Positions 10,152 to 21,888 of a stretch of DNA of 64,000 bases are shown here, piece after piece. How positions within the stretch are numbered: position 1 is the stretch's first letter; every line of letters begins with the position of its first letter. The notes beneath the pieces were generated by a model that was not told the origin of the DNA, made no database searches, and worked only from the letters and a program-made list of their open reading frames with translations. Source of the DNA: Carposina sasakii (taxonomy: Eukaryota; Arthropoda; Insecta; Lepidoptera; Carposinidae). Where the stretch lies: contig CP053157.1 in NCBI GenBank assembly GCA_014607495.2, positions 1,116,001 through 1,180,000 on the forward strand, written 5' to 3'. A program made the position numbers and the translations under genes.

Positions 10152-10326
10152 TATAAGAAAAATATACTTCTTTTCTTTCTTTCTTTCTAATGTAAAAAAA
10201 AATACGAATTTTCATCACTCTCATTTTTCAATTTTTTTTATTAATTATGTAAGATTACTGTACTATTTGGTTCAATTATAATTTAATTGAATATTTTGTA
10301 TAATTAAGAACATTTTTGTAACTTAA

Positions 10327-10332
10327 AATAAA
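10327..10332 (+). terminator. PolyA signal of the Transib transposase gene
   Basis: AATAAA lies about 175 bases after the stop codon and before the right TIR, so it could end the transposase transcript inside the element. Confidence 0.6.
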
Positions 10333-10431
10333 CAGCATTTTTTTATATTTTTCTTGTTTTATACCTATAAATTCATATCATTTGAGTTAACCACATTCAT
10401 AATATCGATTTTCTTAAGTTAGACAATAAAG

Positions 10432-10781
10432 GGAACCGTTTCATATGTAAAAATAAATAAAAATATTTTGATGATTTTTTAAAAAAATCGGCAGTGATAA
10501 CCGTTATTTGTAGTACGTCAAAAAATCATAAATAATTAGTACTAACACTACCTGTAAGGATATTACGGTTTTCCTTGCCGTTTAAGAGATAATTAAATTT
10601 TTATTCTAGCTTCATACAAATTTTTCGTAAAAAAATTATAAGTCCTTTGTTTTTGTGCAGATTGATGCGAGTATCATTTGAGTATATGATAATAACTAGT
10701 AGAAGCGATATTCGATTAGAAATTCGGTATTTGCCACTTTTGATTCCTATGTCTATGAAAGCCGTTTTTCAGCCCACCGTG
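10432..10781 (-). repeat. Right long terminal inverted repeat of the Transib element
   Basis: Inverse of 6868-7218, starting at ggaaccgt and ending CAGCCCACCGTG. It is about 350 bp and nearly identical to the left copy. Published Transib TIRs are usually far shorter, so the length is notable. Confidence 0.92.
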
Positions 10782-10786
10782 CGTCG
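10782..10786. repeat. Right target-site duplication of the Transib element (CGTCG)
   Basis: Exact repeat of 6863-6867, directly after the CACCGTG end. Confidence 0.9.
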
Positions 10787-13700
10787 TATTGAATAGACAT
10801 AGCGCTGACTATGACACAGCATGTCGGTGTTTCACACATGATTTGTGGACTTGGAAGCGGGTTTTAGTAAGGTTGTTAGTTACTGCTGTGCTGTGATGCA
10901 AATGTCTTCGCGTTGGTTGCGGAAAAACTGATATATAAAATTATGATTAAAAAATATATATTTATCGAAAAAAACTTGCTTTAAATGAACCGCTAGGAAT
11001 GAATGACTTTCAATTTGATATCTAAGGATAACAATTTTGTGCTCTGTTTATTCGTAAATCATGTACGAAATAATATATTTATTAATTAATGTATTTTAAG
11101 ATAGAATATATTAAAAAAAAACTTTATAATAAAGTAGGTAGGTGGTAGGTAGGTACTCGATCAAAATAACAGCACCAAATCGGATGTTTTTTTTTTCTCT
11201 TTTGTGTTTGTTATTTTTAGGAGAAGGTTTGTACAAAAAAATAAAATAAGGCGGTAGGTACAAAGTAGTAGAAGTGTATGTACTACGATACATAATAAAT
11301 GTAATATGAAACTCTCTGAAATCACCCGAACAGTAACTAGGTCATTGAAAGCCTATCTCCCTGTGCAGCTGCGAACTGCAATGTTAATGGAATATGCCGG
11401 CTGGCTGCCAACCGCAACCGATCGCTTGCATGCAGGTTTGCAGGAAAATATATATAAATAATAAAACATAACGACGAATAATAAAAAAAAAACCTCTCTT
11501 TATTGAAGTCGGTTAAAAGCTCTGCCATTACGGTTAGTGACGGACAACGCACAGCCAAAGCAACCTACTGGGCGTGGCGTGACAAGCTAGACATGTATTT
11601 TCATTTACAAGTCGACGTGTCATAGTCAGATAATCCCCCGCTATGGGCAAAAACCCCCCTATGGGAGTAACCTTGCGCCCTGAGGGATGCCTATATACGT
11701 CCAGCAGTGGCCTGCAATAGGTTGATGTGTGTATGAAGTCTAAGAAAGTACTAAGAAAGGTTTTCCCAGAATTCCCACGACACGGAAAAAATGGGATTTC
11801 TTAATTTTACTTAAAATGATAATTTTAAAATGATAATCGGGAGTGGTATTCCGTATATTATATATAAGATAAAAATGTAGAGCTATAATACTCGTAGGGT
11901 CGATTCCGGCAGTCACACCTAAACCTAATCTTAGTCAGGTCTATCTCTCTCCGTTCTTAACATAAATGGCTCATAGAGAAAAGTACGACCATAATATATC
12001 ACTTTTACTATGTAAACACTCAGTTATTTAGCAGTTTTTTTTGCTCAAAAATCGCAATAAGTCATTAAGGAATCCACAACTACCTAATTCTGGATATGGC
12101 CACCAGGACTTCAGACCGCCAAGTAACTATGTGAAACCTTGAGATGTTTGAAAACGAACCCAACACCTCTAGCGTTACTGCAACGCGACCCCGAGCCGCG
12201 GTTATCGTTATCAGAGTTCCGAGAAGCGCCTACCTAGCCAGGTAGCAGGAACAAGCTAGTGATGTCCTGTGGTGCTGGTATTGTCGATGGATTTGTGAAA
12301 TTCTTTGCTATACTTTAAAAACATGATATATTTCCACCTGATAATAGGAGTACATTACTTTTAATAATAGAGATAGGTTTTAGGTGTTTCATTCCGTGTG
12401 GCAAAATGTCGGCATATTTACTTTGAATATAATATTATTTATCGAAAGAACTCGCCTCAAATGAACCGCTTGTAATGGTTTTGAAAGAGTAAATGTATCT
12501 TGGATGGATAAGGTATCTGCTTAAAATGGCGCAAACTCTGAGTCCTGAATTATATGCAGCAACTCGTAAAAAGATAATATTACTGGTTCTATTAGCGATT
12601 TGTAGCAGATCTAAATTAGAACTATGTTCCAACTAAGGTAACGTTTCACAGCAATACAAAAATCGACAGCACAACGATGCCGTCACTCCGCGATTTGTGA
12701 GATTGTAATATTCGTAATATCGATATTTCATTCAACCGAGCGCAGCGCGTCCTTATCTGCCAGCCGGTTCGTTTCCCGCTGCGATAACTTTTTTTGGATC
12801 CCACGAATAATGGCTATTGTGATTTTTTATGCATAGTCCGTGTTAATAACGAAGCCCTGCGAGCTTTCGTGGAAATAGAATAAAATGAATGAAGCGGAGC
12901 CACAGTTACGTAGACACTAGCGCTTATGTCGGATGACGTTAAAACCGAAACGTGGCACCTTTTTTAGAGGTCGCCCTACGAGATTTGAAAACTAAACTTA
13001 TAGTTATATTGCTGTAGTAATATAATTTTGGAAGCAAAAAATGTGATGCATCGAGTGGAATAAGAGCTGAGAGCTTGGGGCTGGATTTGTGTTTGATACT
13101 GATGGATATGACAAACGAATGATTCTGCCAAGCGGTTGAAGCTTCTGGCTTGTTTATTTACTGAACGACATGCACGGAAGGAGATGCAGCTCATGTATTC
13201 TGGTGTAGCCCCGCTTTTAATTGAGAAAACGTGATCACGCATTGTCGGGAAGTAATCTTACTTTAAGATTCCTTGGTAAGTAAATCGGGTCAGCAAAATG
13301 ATAATTTGATATACACAACATAAGTTTTCAAAATATCAGTTGACGTGATTAGATTACTTAATTACATTTTAAAAAAAAATTAAAGAAAACTGGTTCGTAA
13401 TCAAATATTTCAATTTCAAATAAATTCAATATTTTTTTTTAAACATGTCATTTATTGACCCTTAGACTATTTCGATCGAAGATAATCCGATTAAAGTGTC
13501 TCATAAAATAGTTTTATAATTAAATCTGGATGCCTCCGGCGCGGTACACGAGATGTTGATATTCCCATTAAAAGTGTATCCAGTGAAGTGAATATTTATT
13601 TAAAAGCTGCTATTTTACTCCGGTCTCCGTGTGTGTTGATTACAGAAAAAACACCAGTCACTACGATCTGGATTGATAGCCGCCGGAAGGTAGGCAGGTA

Positions 13701-16624
13701 GGTAATCTACAGAGTGCAACAAAAGGGGTAGGTATGTTAAGTAAAAGCTATGAAAATCTTTATATAGAATATAAAGAACCTATCCACGAAATAGAGACTC
13801 GAAATAGAAATAGATTTGGGGATAGATTCTATTAGCGAGCTAGCTACTCGTATATTCAAAGCTTTTCGGTTAACATTTTACACCCTACAAGGATGATTCA
13901 AAAGATTGTAAAATTTTCTTCCACTGAGATCTGACAAACCACGAAAGAAATAATTATCGCAATCGATCTTGAAATCAACTCCCTTTCTTGTTATTGTTTT
14001 TAGCTATCGCATAGCTGCCAAAAGAAATGTAAGAAACAAAGAGAAAAGGAATGTGTTTTTTTAAACGTTTTTTAACTTATCATTTGGTCGAGCAATATTT
14101 CGTATTATAAGCCAGAAGAGTCTGTAGATGTAAAAAGTTTCTCGCACCTTATTGCAATAAGCAATTGGCCATTAATCTTAGCTGATAACTGACACGTATC
14201 TCTGATTACCTGCTTCTTCTTGATTATTCAGACTCTAACATGCAAGCACAGTCATCGGTACTGCATTATCTTCGCTACTAGAAAACGCACTGTCATTGAA
14301 ATAAAGTGGACGTTCATCGCTAACGGTGTGTGAGGCGCCAAGACAGTCTGTGAAGTCACCTTAAGACCAAATCTGATTAAATCTAGTTTAATATATTTAA
14401 TGTGATTGATAAGCACGTACTGCCCATCATCTGATCCCGAACTACAGTGGATACTATTTTATTCGATAATTAGAATAAAATCAAATAGATTATGTGATAC
14501 ACAGGTTATTATAGTTGTTTTTAAATAAGTACATTAGCTTCTCTGTGATCCGCCTATTGGGCATATTTCGTTGTGGATTCGTTGTCAATTAGTTGTGAAT
14601 TGTTTTTTTCTTCAATCTACGACATCAAACTTGGTAAAGTAGATCGTGGGGCATTTTCAGATCCATCAATTTTAAGAGTGTCAGCGAAGTTCGCAAAGTT
14701 GAAGATCAATTTAAACCAATAAGTGGTTAGAATCACAGAATAGTTATTGCCTTTGGCCAAAATTAAGTAAGTCCAAAATGTTCATTTGATTTTAAAGTTG
14801 CTAGATGAATTCGAGAGCTCAGCAGCCAAATCTGAAGCATTTATTTGTTGTGACTGATTGTTACTCTAAAATTAGCTAAACTTGTTCATGTCGGTTACCT
14901 GAAGTCCTTGTACCTTCACAATATGTAATTTACCGGTTTAGGTATTAGTGTCACTGCAAGGGATCCTTAAATTCTGAGAATACTGAACTCGTGGCCTTTA
15001 ATTGCTAACAAGCCCAAGCTGGAGCAGAATTCTGTTTGGTTTAATGCGCGAATCGCGTGAACGCCTTATACAAGACAAAAAGTCAAGCGTTCCACAGGGC
15101 TCTACGTTTGGTCCGCTACATTAAGTATTAATTCGTCTAGCCTAGGAATTGCGTCGCATAATGCATTTTTTTTTCATGTACTTAACCATAGCTTTTGCTT
15201 ACATACGAGTACATTATATAAAACCTAATTTTATTCTGTTAACGTTGATCTTGGTTTTTGACACGTTTGTTTATCTACGGACGGGCACGAAATAAAATAT
15301 AGATACATATAACGATATTTTACGGGGAAAATATCTCATTTTAATTTTAGCCAATTCTTTTAATTAATCGATTGTAATGTTAGAAAAGAAGTTAATGATT
15401 GATGGAGTCTTTCCTGCACTAAGTCTTTTTAACGAAGTTTAACACAAGCAAGAACAACGCTAATGACATTTTTAATTGTATACATAAATTTAAATTGAAG
15501 GTAAAAGCTAACTTTTGTATATTTCCCGAGATGTTAGTTAAAAACAGGTTTTGTAATAAATTGGTGTCATAAAACAAAATGACGAAGTGAACCCTAAGAT
15601 AATTACATAAACGAGTACCAGCATGGTATAACTACGTAGCAGTGTCTGAGACCTAAACAAACAGAGAACTATATAATTTTTACTCTAGTTCACGTTGTGT
15701 AAACCCTAATGGCATTACCTTAAAATCCTAATTTGAGTGTATCATGAGCGTAACGAGACTGAAATAGAATGCGCCACCCCCGTGACGAGACTACTCTGAA
15801 TGCGGAGGGTGTAAAATCTAGGAATATGAAATAGAAATTTTATTAAGTTATATTTCTAAATATTTTATGCGGGAAGTCGTTGAATTTTTTAAATTGGGCT
15901 GCATCAAATAAAAATCTGTATGATGTGTTGTTTGAAGTACGTCATACTATACTCATAACATAACTTAAGCATACTTTCCGAATTGGAGACACTAAATATC
16001 TTTACTCACCTGTAATAATTTTAAATGATGTCTGTACGACTGACTTATTTGATACAAGTGCACATAATTGCATTAGAGCCGATTCCAATGGTCAGATAAC
16101 CTGATGTAAATCTGAAGAATAAACTTGATGATGTCTCTATCTTGATCAAGTTTTAGAGAAAGGCAACAACAAATTTATCCTTCAGACATGCTATCTTGTA
16201 TTTGGAAAAATCGGAAATTATTCGTAAAATCAACTGGATTTTCTAAGTCATACTTACAAAAAACTCAAAACCACAAGGATGTCAATAATCGAAGAATCCA
16301 GCCATTAAGTTCGTATGTCCGTATGTTGATAACCTTTAACATAGTCCCCGGTAGCCGATAACGAAGTAGATATTCCAAAATAACTGTTCTAGTTGTTCCT
16401 ATTGCCTTGACATTGTCGATTGTGTGACATGACATTGGAGTTTATTTTCCTTGTCTGTATTTCTATTTAGATCTACTCCATGCGTTTACAGTAACGAAAT
16501 ATCTAGGCTGTTGTTGTTTGCAATGTCTAAATATTGTGAAATAGTTGTCTGTGCAGGAAAGTCTGTTCCATGTCAGTTTTGCATGGTTTTGCGACAAGTT
16601 AAATATGATATTATTTGACTTATA
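10787..16624. other. Long non-coding stretch with scattered repeat relics
   Basis: No coding exon could be supported across nearly 6 kb. Recognisable relics are: an inverted RTE/SINE-type fragment at about 11640-11735 (gtccagcagtggcctgcaat); half of a hairpin MITE at about 11901-11975; two related segments (tatttatcgaaa...aaatgaaccgct) near 10963 and 12437; an inverted member of the cttcactagaatacatcagc family at about 13096-13206; and a decayed relative of the hairpin MITE of 16625 near 13707-13890. The remainder is AT-rich and featureless to me. Confidence 0.4.
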
Positions 16625-16884
16625 CAGGGTGTAACAAAAAGGGTATGTTAAGCGAAAAGCTATGTAAATAGCCCACTGTAGAGAACCTATCCACAAAATT
16701 TGAGACTCGAAATCTCATGTTTATTTTTCAAGATTGTATGAAAATTCCTGAGATATTTAAAAAATCTCCATACTATCGTGAAAAATAAATATGAGATTTC
16801 GAGTCTCAAATTTTGTGGATAGGTTCTCTACAGTGGGCTATTTACATAGGTTTTCGCTTAACATACACTTTTTGTTACATCCTG
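16625..16884. mobile_element. 260-bp near-perfect hairpin MITE, mariner type, TA target
   Basis: Ends CAGGGTGTAAC and GTTACATCCTG are flanked by TA on both sides. The two arms pair over about 110 bp (including gagactcgaaatctcatgtt and its inverse). A closely related copy is at 31078-31321. The fold would give a long stem in RNA. No coding capacity. Confidence 0.85.
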
Positions 16885-18391
16885 TACATGGAAACATATT
16901 CCTTGAATTCTTATGTCCTATCCCAAAAGCGTGCTAACGGATTCTAATTACGACAATTCTAGTTAAATTAACAAGCCTATATTGTAAAGGTACGGAAAAT
17001 GTGCCAGTTTTAGAGCATGTTAATTTTAGGTAAGCATTTTATGAGCATGCTTTGTTTTGAGCTCGTCTGTCCGTGCCTTAACAACTGATCCTGAGAGATT
17101 TTTTGTATATCTCTGCTCTGATTTAAATCTGCACTAATTAAAAAAAAAAATACAAAATTTGGAATTAAATACTCTGACATTTATCTCGATCTAGTATTGC
17201 AATTGGGCGTAAGTCGGTCAGCATTAGTTTCCTTACCCGCAGACAGAAAGCGATCGCTAACTTCGATACGAAGCGTGCTACTTTGTTTAAACCCCCTATT
17301 CCTCTAGCGCGATAAGTCCTTAATACAAACATTAAAAATTAACAGGCCCCCATAGCTTTGTTTACTTTCCATTTGTTAATTTTTATTGTGTTTAAAAACT
17401 TCATATCCCCCCAAGTCGAATAGGTTAATTTACACCTATTACGAGCGTTCGTTGTACACAATTAGTTAATTGCATGTCTGTCGCTGGAGACAATTTCATC
17501 TTGTTTGGATTAATGGTTTGGTTTGTCGGACTTTCTCGCTTTCATGACTTGTTAGTATTTTTGATGTTTTTGAACTTTACAAATTTTAATCTGTCGTGAA
17601 TAGGTACTCCATAAGAATTGGCATATTTTTATAGTCTCCCTAAATTCGCGTTTGCCACGACTGATTTCCTCGTTTAAATCCATGGTTGAAATTAGATACA
17701 TGAAAGAAGTTATGACTATGATGATATCTAGTGTACTATTGATCATGTATTGATCGCAATATTTAGGTATAATAATATACTTTTGTTAGAGACGCTGTGT
17801 TAGTTAGAAACTCACTACGAACATGATGCTGCCTTTCCATCAGAAATGTGCTAATGCTACCACAGATTGGGTGGTTTGTGTATGCTACGGATGCGTGTGT
17901 GATACTCCGATATATCTGTTATTTAATGGTAAATTTGAGGTATCTTGATTAAAAATATTTGGCTATAACAACATATATGTACCTATCTGCGAAATATCAC
18001 AAAAATTCCAATATCGAGCGAAATGCAATATAAGGGGACGCAACCATAGAAACTACCTTCGCAATCAACTTACGTAGCTGCCTACTCGACTCTTATGTTA
18101 CTGGTATAAGGCTTAAAATTCCCAACACCCACACAAATAAGGGCTGTGCTTAGATATTTTGTAAGTTGTAATATAACGTCATTTTACGCGTCTGTGGCGT
18201 TGGGGGACGACGTCGACGTAATCCTGCCCTGGGGTAGTAACCCGGAGTCTACCTAGGATTCATATTCTGACTACATCGCTCACGCATTACGAATAATTTG
18301 TTTTCTTTGTTAAGCCATTTTTAGAAGAAGAAAAAACGAGAAAGAATGTATTTTGTGAACCGTTGACAAAGACTTTTCTAAGATCTGATTT
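16885..18391. other. Non-coding stretch
   Basis: No exon, RNA gene or structured repeat was recognised. The 64-codon minus-strand ORF at 17552-17746 has no domain. Confidence 0.35.
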
Positions 18392-18533
18392 TCCCTTGTC
18401 TCTAACATGAGCAAGTTTTAGAGTCCCTCTCCACTCTAAACAGAAATGGCTGCGACTTCGGCGCCGCGACGGAAAGGGACAGGCAGGTTAATCTTAAGTT
18501 TAGGTTTAGGTAAGTGTGACGATCAGAATCGTC
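18392..18533. mobile_element. Hairpin MITE, gtgtgac...cttaaa family, next to a Helitron
   Basis: Carries the tccctctccactc...cagaaatggc core and the right arm aggttaatcttaagtttagg followed by gtgtgacgatcag. Together with the following spacer and Helitron it matches 52925-53294 nearly base for base, so these pieces moved or were duplicated together. Confidence 0.7.
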
Positions 18534-18567
18534 CATAATACGTACATAATACTTCATATTTATGTAA

Positions 18568-18895
18568 CTAGTGGACGCCCGCGACTCTGTCTGCGTGGAC
18601 TGCAGAAAAACAGAACGTCGAAATTATTCGGGATAAAAAGTAGCCTATGTGTTAAGTGGGACCTGTCACAATATATTACTGAAAACCGCATCGAAATCGG
18701 TTCAGCCGTTTCTGAGATTAGCGTGCACAAACGCACAGACAAACCGACAAACAGACAAAAATTAAAAAAAAAATTTTTTTGGTTACTATTGCGTTAGGTT
18801 AGGTTAGGTTAGGAAAGGTCTTCTATAATATTTTTTCTCATATATATCTTCTATGTACAGACAGCGATCCATTACATTTTTATTATATGTATAGA
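18568..18895 (-). mobile_element. Non-autonomous Helitron abutting a second Helitron
   Basis: On the minus strand the 5' end TCTATACATATAATAAAAA is at 18895 and the 3' CTAG is at 18571-18568. The body matches the copy at 53097-53294 but carries about 120 bp of extra AT-rich sequence (about 18735-18860) with four TTAGG units. Its 5' end touches, without a single base between, the CTAG end of the next element at 18896. Confidence 0.75.
18794..18813 (+). repeat. Short interstitial TTAGG run
   Basis: Four perfect TTAGG units, the insect telomeric repeat, lie inside a Helitron-derived sequence. Such short runs are frequent in insect genomes and do not indicate a telomere. Confidence 0.8.
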
Positions 18896-19691
18896 CTAGT
18901 GGACGCCCGCGACTCCGTCCGCGTGGACTACAGAAAAAATAAAAAGTAGCCTATATGTTAAGTGTAAAAAGTAGCCTATATGTTATCGCGGTTGTCGTAA
19001 AAAATTAATTCACGTTTGTCCCCTTCCCGTGGGAATTTCGGGAAATCCGTTCCCAGTGCTTCCTCGGGGTCCCAAATAAACATATATGCTCAACTTCAGA
19101 TTCACATGTTTAACCGTTTTCGTAAAAAATAAATAATTCCCGTTGGTCTCCTTCCCGTGGGAATTTCGGGAAATCCGTTCTAGTGTTTCCTCGCAGTCCC
19201 TAATGAACATATATGCCCAATTTCAGCTTCATATGTATAGCGGTTTTCGTAAAAACTATGAATTCCCGTTTGTCCCCTTCCCGTGGGAATTTCGGGAAAT
19301 CCGTTTTTAGTCCTCCCTCGCTGTCCCCAATGAACATATATGCCCGATTTCAGCTTCATATGTATAGCGGTTTTCGTAAAAACTATGAATTCCCGTTTGT
19401 CCCCTTCCCGTGGGAATTTCGGGAAATCCGTTTTTAGTCCTCCCTCGCTGTCCCCAATGAACATATATGCCCGATTTCAGCTTCATATGTATAGCGGTTT
19501 TCGTAAAAAATATAGAATTCCCGTTGGTCGCCTTCCCGTGGGAATATCGGGAAATTCTTATAGCCTATGTTCATCCAGGTCCAATAAGGATTCTAACGGT
19601 GAAAGAATTTTTGAAATCGGTCCAGTAGTTTCTGAGCCTATTCATTACAACCAAACAAACAAAGTTTTCCTCTTTATAATATTAGTGTAGA
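18896..19691 (-). mobile_element. Non-autonomous Helitron with internal ~125-bp minisatellite
   Basis: On the minus strand it starts TCTACACTAATATTATAAAG at 19691, with A before it, and ends with the stem around gcggacggagtcgcgggcg and CTAG|T at 18899-18896. Between are about four units of a ~125-bp tandem repeat centred on ttcccacgggaag. The overlapping ORFs of 74-116 codons here are products of the repeat, not genes. The same family occurs at 20831-22239 in the opposite orientation. Confidence 0.8.
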
Positions 19692-20830
19692 TAGATAGGC
19701 TATCCTGACGTTTGGAAAAATCTTTCGTTTGACCAGTAGTTTAATTTTAATTTTAATTAGGTCGATCAAACAAACAATTTGACCTAATGACGGAGATTTC
19801 TCTAGTTATGCTCCAAAATATCCGTACTAAGCATCCATAAAGGACCAGGAGTTAGGGCGCTGCCAAGCAACCGTGTCGTCGTCCCTCCGCAAAATGTTAT
19901 TGCTACAATTATTTTCGACACGATTTTATTTCCACCGCAATTAAATATCTGTTGCACTCCCTAGATTCCTGTTATCCTAGCCCTTTTAATGACGTTAATA
20001 AGGATGTAACCCTCCAGTTACAATTTTTAAGATAAGTGTCGTTATTTTCTATCACTATGTTATTGAAAATTTCCTCTACGGAATGGTTTCGACTTACTTC
20101 GTCTTCGAAGATGATCGATCGTAATTATATTCTATATTAATATTTATTTGATTGTGATGCAATTGGGTGTTTTGAGACTAAATTGCTTTTAGAAAATTAT
20201 TTTTTAATGTTATAAGTAGGTACCTACGATTTTTTCCAATATTTTGCGGTGCGAATGCTTAACGTTGAACAACTGTAAAAACTACTCATCCATGATTCGT
20301 TGATTCTCTCAAAGTTAGTGTAATTTTTGCGACATACAATATTATAATTGATCTTAAATAGACGTTTGGGTCATACAATGTCGTTCATTCAGACCACGCT
20401 GTAGGCATGTAGGATAAACCACATAGACAAGATATTTTTTTCCCATTTGAAGGTGTATGAGAAATTCATACACAAACATTCGCGTTTTAGTAACTAATGC
20501 AGTTGTGTTGCGTGAGGTCCGCCCGTTTTTCACAGCCGCTCGTAAAACATAACGGTCTATTCTTCGTTAACTTACCAACTGCAACTTTATGTTACGCTGG
20601 TACATATTCTTATTTTACTACGACGCGGTTTATTTTCTTCAATATCTTTTAAAATTATTTTACGTATTGAGCGATTTGAGCGGAATTTTGCGTGATTAAT
20701 TTCTGTAAATTAAAATTTAAAATTATAGTACAGTGATGGTTTTTGAAAACTGAAAACGAGCAATGTAATCATATAATATTAGTTACTAAACTACTACCAC
20801 AATATTTATTTCATATAATGATGTATGCAA
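19692..20830. other. Non-coding stretch between two Helitrons
   Basis: AT-rich, with no ORF or structured repeat that I can recognise. Confidence 0.4.
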
Positions 20831-21359
20831 TCTATACTAATATTATAAAGAGGAAAACTTTGTTTGTTTGGTTGTAATGAATAGGCTCCGAAACTACTGG
20901 ACCGATTTCAAAAATTCTTTCACCGTTAGAATCCTTATTGGACCTGGATGAACATAGGCTACAAGAATTTCCCGATATTCCCACGGGAAGGCGACCAACG
21001 GGAATTCTATATTTTTTACGAAAACCGCTATACATATGAAGCTGAAATCGGGCATATATGTTCATTGGGGACAGCGAGGGAGGACTAAAAACGGATTTCC
21101 CGAAATTCCCACGGGAAGGGGACAAACGGGAATTCATAATTTTTACGAAAACCGCTATACATATGAAGCTGAAATTGGGCATATAAGTTAATTAGGGACT
21201 GCGAGGAAGCACTAAGAACGGATTTCCAGAAATTCCCACGGGAAGGGGACCAACGGGAATTAATTATTTTTTACGAAAACGGTTATACATATGAATCTGA
21301 AGTTGAGCATATATATTTATTTGGGACCCCGAGGAAGCACTGAGAACGGATTTCCCGAA
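20831..21359 (+). repeat. 529-bp tandem duplication, unit 1
   Basis: Includes the Helitron 5' head and three internal units and ends within gatttcccgaa. By eye it is identical base for base to 21360-21888. Confidence 0.9.
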
Positions 21360-21888
21360 TCTATACTAATATTATAAAGAGGAAAACTTTGTTTGTTTGG
21401 TTGTAATGAATAGGCTCCGAAACTACTGGACCGATTTCAAAAATTCTTTCACCGTTAGAATCCTTATTGGACCTGGATGAACATAGGCTACAAGAATTTC
21501 CCGATATTCCCACGGGAAGGCGACCAACGGGAATTCTATATTTTTTACGAAAACCGCTATACATATGAAGCTGAAATCGGGCATATATGTTCATTGGGGA
21601 CAGCGAGGGAGGACTAAAAACGGATTTCCCGAAATTCCCACGGGAAGGGGACAAACGGGAATTCATAATTTTTACGAAAACCGCTATACATATGAAGCTG
21701 AAATTGGGCATATAAGTTAATTAGGGACTGCGAGGAAGCACTAAGAACGGATTTCCAGAAATTCCCACGGGAAGGGGACCAACGGGAATTAATTATTTTT
21801 TACGAAAACGGTTATACATATGAATCTGAAGTTGAGCATATATATTTATTTGGGACCCCGAGGAAGCACTGAGAACGGATTTCCCGAA
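21360..21888 (+). repeat. 529-bp tandem duplication, unit 2
   Basis: Identical to unit 1, then continuing into further ~125-bp units. The junction joins gatttcccgaa directly to a second 5' terminus tctatactaa, so the element has two heads in a row. Confidence 0.9.

Larger units (their letters stand above)
6868..10781 (+). mobile_element. Complete Transib (RAG1-family) DNA transposon
   Basis: The element is 3,914 bp. It begins CACGGTGGGCTG and ends with the exact inverse CAGCCCACCGTG, flanked by an exact CGTCG 5-bp duplication. The CAC(G/W)..G terminus and 5-bp CG-rich target are hallmarks of the Transib superfamily, and CACGGTG differs by one base from the V(D)J recombination heptamer CACAGTG. 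The two terminal inverted repeats are about 350 bp and about 99% identical by eye. Between them lie a SINE/RTE-like fragment, a TATA box, one intact transposase gene and a polyA signal. No second gene comparable to RAG2 is present. Near-identical ends and an open frame indicate a recent, possibly still competent, insertion. Confidence 0.93.

Noticed and set aside
6868..10781. A RAG2-like partner gene in the Transib element
   Set aside because: No second frame of useful length or kelch-type motif exists between the TIRs; remaining open frames are shadows of the transposase.
13707..13890. Full hairpin MITE
   Set aside because: Only fragments of the 16625 family (ggtatgttaag, gaacctatccac, gcttttcggttaaca) remain; the arms no longer pair well enough to set ends.
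18794..18813. Telomere or subtelomere
   Set aside because: Only four TTAGG units within a Helitron context.
20832..21711. Two identical 116-codon genes on the minus strand
   Set aside because: They are translations of the Helitron head and minisatellite, present also at 19340-19690; the repetition is of DNA, not a gene family.
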